A stretch of DNA of 64,000 nucleotides from Phlebiopsis flavidoalba (lineage: Eukaryota; Basidiomycota; Agaricomycetes; Polyporales; Phanerochaetaceae): the NCBI GenBank assembly GCA_035772785.1, contig JAOCPU010000011.1, forward strand, positions 310,001 to 374,000. Direction: 5' to 3'. Positions 36,980 to 47,898 of this stretch are shown one piece after another. Made by a program: the position numbers and the translations under genes. A model generated the notes under the pieces. That model saw only the letters and a list, made by a program, of their open reading frames with translations. It made no database searches and was not told where the DNA came from. Every line of letters starts with the position of its first letter. The stretch's first letter is position 1.

Positions 36980-38131
36980 TACTTGGGACGATACAGGGAA
37001 CCAGAACGGAGCAACGATTGTCGGTCCCAGCGACTTGTAGACGGGCGTTCAAGCTGATTATCGCCGCGTTGTCGACCCATGCCCATATGACTCGACCCTG
37101 CAATCTTCTCTCAAGGTCTCCAGAGAACGTGAGTGCATTATATTGACGATATTCGTCCCACGCCTGAGCTAGGGTGCAATTAGATCTCGACGACTACATG
37201 AACGATTCAATTCAATCCATCCACAACGCGACTTTCGCAAGCCGTGTCTACCTGCTGGCTACCTCGCGAGAGGCGCGGGGGCGTGACCTAGCAAATTGGC
37301 ACGAATACAATGTCTTCGTCTCGGACCCGTGCCAGCGGACGGGATTGGCACAGTGACGTGTGCTCTTGAGTCTGTGAAAGCGTAAGACGTCTGATCTCTC
37401 GGCTTGTTAGTTCGCGGGCACCGCCGATGCTTCCATCCATCCTGACTGTGACACATGCGAGGTCGAATTGCCAACGCCGTCGGAACCTCCCCTCAGGCTC
37501 CACTGACGCTGCCATTCCTACAAGCCTTGCTCAGCTTGTTTCAACATGACAGTGTCGTCGCCGACAACCAACTCACTCCCGCCCGCTCTCGGAGCCGAAT
37601 TCGCTTCATCGCGTTGTATTGGCTAACCCTCTTTCGTAGTTCACTACGCAGCGGCAAGTCGCGCTCTCGAAGATCCGGCGAGTCGATGGTAGCTGCCGAG
37701 CCCTTCGCCGTTTCAGTTCAAGAAAACGGCACCACGATAACGAATTCAAGAACTATTCCATGCAGCTCCCCCGGCATGTCTTCTGCCGGGATGTTCCGTC
37801 TCTCGACCTTCCTGAGGCACCAATGGACCCATTGCTGTCAACACGACCCTGCAGTGGTGCAACCTGCGGACAAATAACTGACCGCGGGTGCGCCGCCTGC
37901 TCGCCGCCGCAGCAATGTGCTCGACCGCCGCTATTCGCACTTCACCACGACCGCATCAGCCCCGGTCTGTGGGCGGGATTTCCTTTCGGTGGCCGGCCTA
38001 CAAGACCGTCTTCGGTTGTACAGAAATGTCTACCCCTTTGCGGCCCTGCTTCTTCTTGGGTCTGCCTCACACTTTGTCGCCGAAAAGTACGATGCGAGTC
38101 TGGCAGCCGAGCGTGGACTCCACTAATCAAC
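36980..38131 (+). CDS. Unidentified multi-exon protein
   Basis: Open stretches on the plus strand, joined by a probable intron (GTGAGT near 37131 to GCTAG near 37174), give VQLDLDDYMNDSIQSIHNAT and FASRVYLLATSREARG. Further on are FKNYSMQLPRHVFCRDVPSL (37.75-37.80 kb) and LPEAPMDPLL. At 37.93-38.12 kb a hydrophobic segment YPFAALLLLGSASHFVAEKY is followed by DASLAAERGLH. The amino-acid composition looks coding and the last part could be one membrane helix. Frames change several times. I do not recognise a family, and limits and exon order are guesses. Confidence 0.3.
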
Positions 38132-38636
38132 TCTGAGGTCAGTGTCGACAGCTGGGAAGTTCTGGGTATCTCCTCTCGCTGACATATTGTGGGTTCTAGA
38201 CGACAACTCGCTCTCTCAGCTCTCACGTCCAAGGCTTAATGCGTGCGGGGGGCAATTTTAGGTCCTTATTGTCACGATTATTTTGTGTTCGGTCGGTGTA
38301 TTGATGCTCTCTGTACTTTATGCGCTCCCCTTTTGTACGATGCAACTGACCGTGTATCAATAAGATTTTTGGTGGATGGCGAGTTGTGCAAATTTTATTG
38401 TGTGATCTCATCGGCGCTTAGTTGCAGCCGAGGGCCACAGCACCCCCCACGGGCTCGAATGAAAAGAATAACACCGCCCACAAGCTCGATGGAAAAGAAT
38501 GAGTTTAGTCGCAACGAGCGGTGACCCCAGTGTCGCGGTGGCTTGCGAATATACACACGGGAATATATACACACACGTCGAAAGTTGTGCGAAATTGATG
38601 TAAGAAATAGTGAAAAGATATCGATACAGCTTGGGT
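38132..38636. other. Intergenic, no gene recognised
   Basis: Likely 3' flanks of the unidentified plus-strand gene and of the priA-like gene on the minus strand. A minus ORF extends through here from the priA-like gene but loses the family pattern. Confidence 0.35.
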
Positions 38637-39945
38637 CTATAATGAAAGTCTATATGATATGCTACACACCGCCCACGCATCGCGATAGCCTTGGGCCACT
38701 TCACTGCGCCGTACAGGGCCCCTTGCCACCTGCATGAGTCTAACTGCTGCCATGATACCCTGTATCGTGGAAATGCTGTCTCGCATCGACACTGCGAGAT
38801 TACGGGCAAAATTAGGACATAAGGAGTGTTTTTGGATCGTGTCCAAGTAGCGACACGACCGTCTAGTTGACCCAGAACATTGAATGGGTGGGCGACACTT
38901 CTGTCCATCGGCGGTAGGACATAACCTTGGTGACAGCGTCCTGTACGACATATTAGCCCGAGATCGCAGCCTGGAGCGCGATGAGACTTACCGATGATGC
39001 ATTTGCCCGCAGCGCACTTGACGCTATCAACATTGGGGATAGCGCTGCAGTCGCGTCCGCCATAGATGTTGCTCTCGCCGATGGGTGAGTCGTCGTCGAC
39101 ACAGCCGCCCCAAGACTCAAGATCGTTCAGGATGTCGACGCACTCATACGCCTTGCCGTAAACCCTCCCGTCTTGCCGAAGTTCCATACACGGGGCACTT
39201 CTTGAAGGCCGCGCGGGGCACGCGCTGGACTTGTGCTCGCGGGGATGTCACGCTTCTGAGCGCCGCTCGAGGCGACAGAGCCGTGCCGGTCGCCGCTGCG
39301 ATGGAGATGTGAGCGAGGGGGCAAACAGTCCGAGGCGGAGGGTACTTACGGACATGTGCTACCGGACATGGAACATGACGAGGACGGCACCAGACGTGCC
39401 GGCAATGCACTGGCTCGATGACGTGGATCCTACCGGCGAGTAGCCCTGCTGGAATGGGTACCACGGTTGGCGGGCAGTTGAAACAGTGTGTTTGACCGGG
39501 TTGGATCCTAGGCGCCGTGGTGTTAAGAAAGTTGACCACCGCGAGCAAGCAAAGTAAGCTCACCGTTGTACCCATCCTGAGCAGCATTGTAACGATTCAC
39601 GAGATAAGTGAATGAAGTGAAAGAGGGGTTGCAAAGATGCGTACCAAGAGCAGCAAGCCGTTGGCCCCCCCACACCCGTCGCCAATGGTGAAGGTATCCC
39701 CGAGGGCACTCCGTGCAATCTTGACTCGCGCCGGGTTTTTTTTTTTTTTTTTCGTGAGGACGAGTACCTTCCTGGCTGGCATAGCTGTGGGCTTGTGTTT
39801 GCGTAACCGTTGCAGTGGGACAACCTGCGGGGCAGATGGTACACGCGGAGGCTAAAGACCTTCGCCCACTATAATTAAGCCCGGCGAGCACTGCGAGTCC
39901 TGCGACGGTGGCACAAACTGGGACCGCCCAGTAAGTACAACACAT
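38637..39945 (-). CDS. priA-like cysteine-rich secreted protein (copy 1)
   Basis: Related to the Lentinula edodes fruiting-body protein PriA, a family of secreted cysteine-rich proteins common in mushroom-forming fungi. The best diagnostic piece is at 39.00-39.16 kb: YECVDILNDLESWGGCVDDD, then GGRDCSAIPNVDSVKCAAGK and CIIGK, the PriA-type Cys pattern. Upstream are spaced CxxC-rich units: SACTICPAGCPT (39.85 kb), CTECPRG, GDGCGGANG and the stretch ending CFNCPPTVVPIPAGLLAG (39.45 kb). The N-terminus MCCTYWAVPVCATVAGLAV (ATG 39945) would serve as a signal peptide. The fourth Cys of the CVDILNDLES-C block appears as Trp here. Introns and frame shifts break the gene into several pieces, and an A-run (18 T on the plus strand at 39737-39754) interrupts the middle. 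The C-terminal end is uncertain. Confidence 0.72.
39737..39754. repeat. 18-base T homopolymer (A-run on the coding strand)
   Basis: A pure T tract on the plus strand inside the priA-like gene. Translated, it would give a Lys run unlike the family, so it lies in an intron, is a consensus error, or is an inserted A-tract. Confidence 0.7.
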
Positions 39946-39999
39946 CGCTCTGGAGAGTATAAAACTGCAAGACATCTGAGGATAGATCCGCTCTCTGTA

Positions 40000-40359
40000 A
40001 TGTTAGATTTGAGTTATGAAGTGCGCCTCCAGAGAGGAGTAGCAGAGATATACGTCAACGATTCTTTGATAAGTTACAATGTGCGAAGGCACTCGCACAC
40101 CGCCCTCCACCCTGGGGTTCCAGATGATTTGTTAGCACTGTTTTTTTCCCATTCAACCAACGATGAGAGTACCAGAGTTGCATGGTACCGCTGCTTGTTT
40201 GTAGTCAGCCACGCTGTGCATGGGGGACAAGCTTGTTACATTGGAGCGGACCGTTTTTTTTCAAGGTTAACCGAAAAGACCAAGTCCCCCCTGAAGCTTC
40301 GAGCGAAAGACGCTGGAGCAGAGTTTTTTCATGTCGGCCCAGTGCAAAAGGTGATTTAG
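40000..40359 (+). CDS. Candidate small protein, 119 codons
   Basis: An uninterrupted ORF beginning MLDLSYEVRLQRGVAEIYVN. A TATAAAA box lies about 40 bases before the ATG (39958-39964). It has no signal peptide, membrane segment or known motif. The gene is plausible because of its length and the TATA box, but it could be a chance frame in the promoter region shared with the priA-like gene on the other strand. Confidence 0.3.
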   Translation: MLDLSYEVRLQRGVAEIYVNDSLISYNVRRHSHTALHPGVPDDLLALFFSHSTNDESTRVAWYRCLFVVSHAVHGGQACYIGADRFFSRLTEKTKSPLKLRAKDAGAEFFHVGPVQKVI

Positions 40360-40469
40360 ACGCCCTAGGTACGGGTATGCGAAATTACGACGCCCAGACG
40401 GCACGACCAGAGGGGGAATAGGTGTAGAACATCCATCGGGTGGAGACGGGATAGTTTGTACTATCAGCA

Positions 40470-41767
40470 AGGAGTAAGAGGAGGCCCTATGGAGGAAAAC
40501 CTTTTTTTGTCGACAACAAGGATGTGGATCAGCGATTCCAGTCACGCTGCTCCGGGAAGTACACGTACGATCTGCGACCTGGCTTTATTATTCAAGGAAA
40601 TTGTCGACGGATGTAAAACCATTGGCTTCGGGGCGGCCTCGGTTTCCGCACACGCCGCGCCGCTTAACCCTTATCCGACAAGCTTTCTCTGTGGAAGCAA
40701 AGAGATCTTTGAGTCTCTGTAGATGTCAACACCTCAGATGAAAGAAAGGTCAAGCGGATTGCGGTCCACCCCCCTTCCTCTCCGCTTCTCTCCCCCCCTT
40801 GTCCACGCTACAAAACCCAGCGCCTTATCCAAAGCCGTCACAGACGCTCTCTCCATCGGATGCCGATATGTTACAAAAGGCAAACAGCAGACTCAGTGTC
40901 GATTCAAGGATCAAGCTACTTGTAGGTCTGAAGCCGAGTTTGCGGATCATAGACGCCTGGAGTTGCTTGTATTCTTATTAATCACTACCTTGCTTTGTTC
41001 GATCGTCCAGGATCCAAACACGAAAAACTTCGACATCACCGCATTGGCTCGGCGCAGTCGCTGTGTGTTTTGAAGGCGGAGCCGGCCAGCGCTTCTTGTC
41101 TAGCTCCGAATTCAGCGTACACTTTGGATGCTTTTAGTCGTGGCCCTTTTACAACCGCAACGACTCAGCGCAATGCGCACAGAATCCCTCACTCAACTGT
41201 TTCCAGTTGTAACCTCTGTTGGCTTGGAAGGCGGCACTGGCCCGGAAGTGGGTGAGCTCACAGCCACACAGGGACTCCCGGGCACCGCCTCTGACGCAGC
41301 CTGGAGGCAATAACGCGGATCAAATTAATTCCCTCTAGTATGTGACCTGTGGAAGGGTGCGCTGCTCGTGGGTGTCGCCTCTCGACATATGGTCGAGTTA
41401 CTTGTCCACCAGGCAGGAGCAAAGTGGGTTTTCAAAAAGCTAGAGATCGAGATCGTGCCGGCTTCTCGGCCTTGGCAACTCTTCGTATAGTCGATCGGAG
41501 CAACCCCGCCTCTAAGCCCCCCTCTCTGACAACAAAACGTTGCCAACGAGTGTATGGAGAGTCCATTCGATCAACATCTCGCTGTGGGTATATCTTTGCA
41601 TTAGTACGAAGACATGCATGCCTACAGCAGTATCACAGAGGTTAGTAGAGGCGCAGGGGTACAATCAGGTCATTCAAAGTTCATGGGCCAGGCGAACGGT
41701 TAGCGCAGACGCCGCCAGGATCCAGGCTGGACACAACGGTGCAACTAGCGGTCTTACACTTCCATAG
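40470..41767 (+). CDS. Unidentified multi-exon protein candidate
   Basis: Open stretches on the plus strand with protein-like composition in changing frames: FVDNKDVDQRFQSRCSGKYT (40.51 kb) and DVNTSDERKVKRIAV (40.73 kb). Then come ADMLQKANSRLSVDSRIKLL and LKPSLRIIDAW (40.86-40.96 kb), and WKGALLVGVASRHMVELLVH followed by AKWVFKKLEIEIVPAS (41.35-41.47 kb). It ends ARIQAGHNGATSGLTLP at stop 41765-41767. These pieces lie in order and at spacings compatible with one gene of several exons. I recognise no family or catalytic motif. Limits are approximate. Confidence 0.33.
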
Positions 41768-41800
41768 CACCCATCTGAATCCGTCACAGCGCATATCCGC

Positions 41801-43489
41801 TCACTGAGCAGTCGGGGGGCAACGATTCCCTACGGAAAGAGTAAAGACACATAACCTGCGAGGATGGCCTACGGGGGTAAATCTCGCGAGCCACGCACCG
41901 ATCACACAATGTTCACTTCTGGCATCATTGACTCCGTCGACGTTTCCGGAGCTACGCACTGCAAGAGTCACAGGGACCCCCCGCGGCGACAGTACGCTCC
42001 CGTCCGTGCGGAGACGTAATCGTCTCACAGTCCACGCAATCCACCACAGGACTCGAGGTACGTTCTGCGTGGTCGAAGGCACTAGTCATGTTCTCGATTA
42101 GACGGTGTGCTGCAGCATCATCACCGTTACACCGCGGCAGATGCTCGATGGCACCCTGAGCGGCTATGTCGCCTTGTCTTTGGCACCGCTGGTGTGAGCA
42201 CGGCACACGACCGTCTTTGGGATCCCGACTCGATGGCGAAGCCCGCCAGTCAGTGCGCTTGTGGCTGTGCGAAAGCGTGAGTGAGGACGAAATCGCCGAA
42301 TGGATCGGAGTTGATCACGGCAGGATTCTATCGGAAGTTGCTGCTATGAGGTAAAGTGCATCATCCACCTGCGCGATGCCTTGATTGGGCGGAGCTGCGG
42401 ACGCCGGCGGTCGAGAACCAGAGCACTGTTTGGAAGTTACCGCCGGTTTGGGCAATTGAAGGCACATGATGGTCGTGTCCATGGTTGGTCCTGGTCGTAG
42501 TAGGTGTGTCAACCGAAATGGCAATGTTGGGGGGGCTACCTGATCACGTGAGGGCCCACAGTTGTTACCAGGCCAGAAGCAGCTTCGCGATAGTGAACAA
42601 ATCATTGGAGATGACTGTCTAGCCTTAAGGACAAAGACACGACATACAACGAGAAAACAAGGAAGCCGTTGCCCCACTTCTACGGCACTGACACTAGGCA
42701 GGGAGGACCACGAGCTCACAAATACTATGTCCTGCACAAAGGCTTTGAGGAGAATCGGCCGGGCTCGCAGAGTTTGTGGTGGTTTCGCAGTGTTGGTCAG
42801 TGCCTCGTTGCAGTGAGAGCCCGTGGGACAAATGGTGCATCTCGGCGGCGGCTAGCCCTGTGCTGTAAAATCCCGGCGACACAAGGAGATTGTTGATGTG
42901 GCACCAGGCCCAGGGGCGAACCAGCCGGGGGCTGTGCGTCCTTGGAAAAACACAAGAGGTCGCACCACTCTCTCGTTGAAGCAATGAGCGTGGTGAAGGA
43001 GGATATGAGGACCAGCGGAGGGGGCGTACGGTCTTGCCAAGTACCAGGAGGGCACTGTTTCCCAAGAGATGCTCGCTTTAGTCCCGCGCGAGAGGCAGAG
43101 ATACGGACGTACTAAGGTGCAGCTTATAACCATTATCCGGCGGGAGGGGGGGGGGGGCGTAGGACCCAGGGGGGCAAGTACCCCCTGCGTCGACAGCTGG
43201 GGCACTAAACACAAAAGCACAGATAAGCCAAAAGAAAGTCGAAGATAACATTGCCGCCGCCGTGAAAGATCGTGGACGATCGCGGGTGCCACATAGCTTT
43301 CATCCTATATATATTTCGCCACGTCAAGTCAAACCATGCGGCCTTGAGGAGATTAACGACAATATCAGGGAGAAGCGTACAACCAGACTCTCGAGTCTGT
43401 CCATGCATGCGGCGCTGAGCGCCTGCTGCTCCGCGGTCGCAGGTATGAAATACGAACCCGAAACCACCAGACTTGCCATTTCTGATCAA
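41801..43489 (-). CDS. priA-like / growth-factor-receptor-like cysteine-rich secreted protein (copy 2)
   Basis: Minus-strand segments carry the repeated Cys signatures of fungal secreted priA-like proteins, in several frames. In order these are a hydrophobic leader (VIFDFLLAYLCFCV, 43.22 kb), QCPPGTWQDR (43.05 kb), a SPGFYSTGLAAAE unit (42.87 kb), CTICPTGSHCNEALTN, and LCEPGRFSSK (42.75 kb). A probable last Cys unit (CFWPGNNCGPSRDQ, 42.56 kb) follows. It lies 1.9 kb beyond copy 1 on the same strand, suggesting a local cluster. The gene cannot be assembled with confidence: introns and frame breaks are many, and from 42.3 kb to 41.8 kb the family pattern is lost, so the 3' limit is a guess. Confidence 0.5.
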
Positions 43490-43556
43490 GGCACGAGGGA
43501 TAGGGGCTGCGGTGTATTGTATGACCTCTCTACAGCACAGTGGCGGTAAACAACAA

Positions 43557-45819
43557 TCAAGGTTGCTGCCCCTGATCTATCCGAGCGCCTCCGACAGACT
43601 CCATCGTCTGGAATGAAAGAATGTGCGTCAGGGAACGATCTGCATATAAATATTACAGGGAGCGGAACTCACGAAGGGCGATGCAGTCGGCCCGTCTAAT
43701 ATACTCAGTTCCTCGTTGGTAAACGGCAGACGTGGTATTATCAGAGTTTCTAATCGGCACAAGCAGCAGAATAATGACGGGGAAGCCGATAGCAGCTGGG
43801 CGAACATAAAATCCGTAAGCAGCGCGTCTCGACGTCATGTTCGCCGATCAAACGTACCAATGGTCTGGGTGACTGCCATAGTCGCACCAAACGCAGCGAG
43901 CTGGACGGCCACGAAGAGCGCGATCCTCGTCTTGCGGACGCGCCGGAGCGGCTCGTCGGCGGGGGTCAGGTGTTTATCCCGCAGGAAATACAAGAGTTTA
44001 ACGGTAATACCGTTGCCTGCGAGCGCAATCGGCTCCCATGTACCAGCTGCGTGGGGCCACATGATAATGTGAGTAACAGAACCGACCAGGTACTGAGAGA
44101 TGCACTCACAATAGCCCAGCGAGAACTCCGCGCGGTATGAGATTCAGGACGTGCAGGAACGGGCCCGAAAGCAAGACTAGGCACAGTGCGCCCTGTGCGA
44201 GGTTGGAGAGGCGCTGTTCCACCACCACCGCGACGGGAATCTCGTGTTGACGGACTTCTCCTTCGCCGTCTTGAGATCACGAGTAGGGTCTGGTTCTAAT
44301 TCCTCCTGGAGGTACGGCTTGTGGATAACGGATAGTCTCGACCGCATGGGACCAAGATCTTTAGAGCGTCCCGCCTTCGATTCAGGATCCTCAGGGACTG
44401 CGGACGTGCTTCAATGTCATCCTGAGATGGTGGCTGCATGACGAGGAGTGATTGTCGTGTTGTATAGGGGCCTGGGGGATCAGCCCGTTCGGCGCTGGAA
44501 TGCCGAGTAGCCCAGCAATGAAGGTTGTGATCCCAAGGACGAAAAAGTCGTAATGAAAACCTGGAGGCTTCCTCAGGGGAAATTGACTTCCCTGAGCCAT
44601 GAGAGACTACATAAGGTTTCTTAGATAACGATTTCGACGCGGTTCAAGAGTTAACCCACCGACACATTGTGGTCAAAGAAGAAAAGCACCCAGAGGGCGA
44701 AGCCGAACGGGAATGCGATTCCGACCCACTTCGCCTCGAGTTGCCAGAACTTAACCAGCCATTCTCTTCCGCCGGCAGGCTTAAACGCTTTTGCCGACAG
44801 GTAACGTAGTCGGGTTGGAACCGTTTTGAACCTGCCCCCAGTAAGCCATTGCAGATGACGCAACGAGGGCAATTGGCATTCCGTAGTCGGCGAAGAACCT
44901 TCTCACATGGCGGTGGAAGTATACCCGACTGAGATAAGGTTCGGAAAAGGAATGCGTTACGAGCATGAGCAGGGCGAGGACAATGCCCAACGTATGCCCC
45001 GTCCAGCGTGGACTCGGGTGTAGAAGCGGTAGGGAACTGGCGGGTGACAACTGGACGCCATATGCAGGTAGAACCCACGAGACGTAAAACCCGAAGGTGT
45101 CACAGCCTTTGAGAATAGTGTGACATATTTGCAGGAAATTGCACCCTGGGATATTTGTTTCAACGTGACAATTACAAGTCGAACCATTATTTCACTCACA
45201 GTTCAATGCCGCAGTAATCCCAATGTAATATCGCGCCCCACAGGTATATCCCACCCGACGAAACTGCAGATAGTCAGGCGGATGGTCTGCCGTTCGATGA
45301 TGTCGAAAATGGTCTTATTCAACACTGTGATAGGGCCGGTTACACCGGCGATACATAGTGGCTGGGCTCCAAAGACGGAGAAAACGAACGCAGCCATGCT
45401 AAGGACGACAGCAGCACTTCTGCAACTCCGTATTGCTGGGTTGTATCTATGAGATCCAATGAAAAGGCAATCCCTGGCAAAACGCTATGCAACCACTTAG
45501 AGCGAGTCTAATCTCAATGGTTAAGAAAGCGCACTTTGCAAAGAAATATCAAGACGATGGCGGGTATGACTCTGTAGTTCCATGCATCCGTCCAGTCGCT
45601 AGCGTAGTAAGGTGCTCGAGCGCGGATATCCCTCGTTATGCCTTTGAAGAGACCAAGCGAGCGGATCCAGCCGGCAACTACACTGTGAGATGGTTGGTTG
45701 AGGGTAGCAGAGGGCGACCTGGTGGAAAGCCAGAGTTTCATCCTTTGCCTTGGGGCTGAAAGTCTGCCGTTTGGGCTTCTGGAGATCGTGGAGTGTGTTT
45801 TGACATCGCGTAGGGTCAC
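43557..45819 (-). CDS. bor1: Borate/bicarbonate-type anion transporter (SLC4 family, BOR1)
   Basis: Plasma-membrane exporter of borate related to yeast Bor1p and SLC4 anion exchangers, with many membrane helices. ATG 45819 precedes the cytosolic N-terminus and GITRDIRARAPYYASDWTDA with WNYRVIPAIVLIF (45.55-45.65 kb). Next are MAAFVFSVFGAQPLCIAGVT and GPITVLNKTIFDIIERQ (45.29-45.40 kb). Then come HRHVRRFFADYGMPIALVAS (44.9 kb), AKWVGIAFPFGFALWVLFFF (44.70-44.75 kb), GSQFPLRKPPGFHYDFFVLG, GITTFIAGLLGIPAPNGLIP (44.46-44.58 kb) and the loop DEPLRRVRKTRIALFVAVQL (43.95 kb). It closes with AAIGFPVIILLLVPIR (43.75 kb), LDGPTASPF, an intron, TMESVGGARIDQGQQP and stop TGA 43557-43559. Introns interrupt it and several single-base shifts are required, but the full domain order is present. 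Confidence 0.9.
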
Positions 45820-46191
45820 TCTTGAGGGGTCAGCACGGCATTAAATCGTAAGGCAAGGTCGTGTCGAGCAAAAAGCCCTTTGCCGCCTGGGGCGTCGAAG
45901 ATGCAAACGAAGGCAAGGTCGGGAACATTTTGCGGGGTACTGCAGAGGGCTGCCGTGCAGCCGTGGACAGCAGAGAGCGCTCAAGCGGAAGATGCCGCAA
46001 GTAATTGATGGCGTCAGGGAACGGCCACGGACTGACGCCAACGACCTGGTGTTTACGAGTACGCCTGCATGCAGCGAGGCACGGTTGTGCAGCACCCACC
46101 ATCTTGCTAGGCTCTGCGTAAGTGTGTTTTGGTAGTCCTCATCACTATTTACCTCCAACATTGATAGCTTTTGTCTGATTAACCAGACGAA
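45820..46191. promoter_or_regulatory. Divergent promoter of bor1 and the ABHD12-like gene
   Basis: The 372 bases between start codons at 45819 (minus) and 46192 (plus). Minus-strand ORFs crossing it (45830-46257) have no motif and read out of the neighbouring start, so they are treated as shadows. Confidence 0.45.
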
Positions 46192-47898
46192 ATGGCAAAT
46201 GAGAAGGAGAAGAAGCCCGCCGTGCGGAAGAGCTTGAGTTTCTTCGAGCGAGCGCACCGCTTCTTCTTCTCTCTTGCTCTAGTCTACCCCGTCATTATAG
46301 CTTTACTTTGGGTACCGGCTGGTACAAGAGATGTGAGTACTAAAACATACTTCTGTGACGCATCTCATGCCTTTGACGCGATAGTTTCACGTACCAGCAA
46401 ATATGGCGCTTTCCGCTGTTCGCGAAGTATCATTTGCCGGAGAAGTATAAGTTTGGCTCGTAAGTCATTTAAATATATTTGTACAATCATTTGATCCTGA
46501 GACCGAATAGCTGGAAAGGTCTTGAACACATACTTCACCACACCCGACAACAATACTCTCGGCGCCTGGTTCGTCCTCGGGATTCTCGCCCGACCCATAC
46601 TATCAACGTCTGCGCGCCGAAACCTCGTGGTGCTGCTGCCACCACCCGGACGGAAGAAGTCATTCGCGACTCATTGCGAAGTCATCCTACTATCTTAAAC
46701 CTGCACGGTGCCGCAGGCACAAGGGCGACCCACTTCGCGCGTGGATAGTTACAAAAGCCTACAGTTCTCGTCTGGACGTCAATGTCTTCGCGATCGACTA
46801 CCGCGGCTTTGGCGACAGCACAGAAAGCCTCACAACGAAGGCATAGTCCTCGACGCATATACAGCATGGAATGGCTCATCGAACGCGGAGCCAAGCCAGC
46901 CAGAGGATATCGTCATCGTCGGTCATAGTCTCGGAACAGGCATCTCTGGACAGCTGATGAAGAGACTTGCGAAGCTGAAGGCGTCGCGCCGAGAGGAGTA
47001 GCGCTTTTGCGCCCCTTTTGGCGAGCATGACCTGGCGCTGAGCAGGAAACATACGCTCTCTTCGGCATAGTAACGCTTCTTTCTACCCAGGCTCCCCCTC
47101 CCGTTGCAAGATGTGCTTCTCATTCGTGACGAAGTGAGCCTAATTCTCATCTCACCGCCTATCTTGATCTGACAAGCTCCTCATCCTACTTAGAAAACTA
47201 ATCAAGAGCGTTATTCACATTGAGTTCGACACGCTTTCTGCCGTTCCCGAAACTTTTAACGCTCCGACGCTCATCGTGCACTCTCAGAGACGACTATGGA
47301 CATCCCGTACAGAGCCACTCCCAGAACCCCTTATCGACATTAGCTTCTTGACCCGCTCCTGCCTACACGTACTGTCGAGCTGCCTATTGCCCGCCAGGCA
47401 TGAAGCTCTCCACCGAGGAGTTCCTCGCGTGGCGTCAGGAAACAAGAAGCGCGCAACACGAAACGCGGCCAGAATCGTCAAGAAACGGAAGACGGAAGTA
47501 GCGTCCAGACATGAACGGAAGTCGAGAATTTTGGGATGATTGAAGAGTTTTCAAAAGGGCCTCAAGGTTCCAGATTGTTTACGTGGAGACGTTCTGGGGC
47601 ACGCATGCCATCACGTAACTATGGGTTACAGGAGGGCGTACAGGATCAGATGGCTCGCCATTTCAAGCTGGGACCGTATATAGAATTGGAATCGGAAAGC
47701 TCCGTCGTAGATGCTGTGGTCAATAAGTGGTATCTTAATGCTCCTCTCACTGTAGATGTACATGATGCGCTCTGCTTTTATCTGTTGTATCATAAATTAT
47801 CAATGTCCCTAGATCATCTCAATTCTTCAACCTCGTCCTACGAAAGGCATCGTGGTCGCCCTGCGAAATCGGAACTATTAGGATGGATAGCTTTGTGA
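46192..47898 (+). CDS. ABHD12-like alpha/beta-hydrolase (membrane-anchored lipase family)
   Basis: Start ATG 46192 gives MANEKEKKPAVRKSLSFFER and a single membrane helix (FFFSLALVYPVIIALLWVP), the usual topology of ABHD12-type lysophospholipase relatives. An intron (GTGAGT near 46331) leads to YQQIWRFPLF. The hydrolase fold shows LNTYFTTPDNNTLGAWFVLG (46.52-46.58 kb), VNVFAIDYRGFGDSTESL (46.78-46.83 kb) and the nucleophile elbow VIVGHSLGTG (GHSLG, 46.92 kb). Then VALLAPFGEHDLAL, APTLIVHS (47.27 kb; the catalytic Asp is expected just after) and FEGVQ-like EGVQDQMARHFKLG at 47.64-47.67 kb, which resembles the family C-terminus. The first in-frame stop is 47896-47898, but that would overlap the convergent SDR gene antisense, so the real end is probably near 47.68 kb. 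Frame shifts are frequent. Confidence 0.75.

Noticed and set aside
39737..39754. 18-base T run as a transcription terminator
   Set aside because: This is a eukaryotic pol II context and the run is inside a gene on the opposite strand; treated as a homopolymer or error site.
42166..42354. 62-codon plus-strand ORF with acidic C-terminus as a gene
   Set aside because: No promoter or family match, and the region is in the uncertain 3' part of the second priA-like gene.
45830..46257. Minus-strand ORFs before bor1 as an N-terminal extension or separate gene
   Set aside because: They overlap the start of the ABHD12-like gene on the other strand, have no motif, and bor1 already has a suitable start at 45819.
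47536..47898. Separate 120-codon plus-strand gene
   Set aside because: Its first part reads as the C-terminus of the ABHD12-like hydrolase, and the rest is antisense to the SDR last exon.
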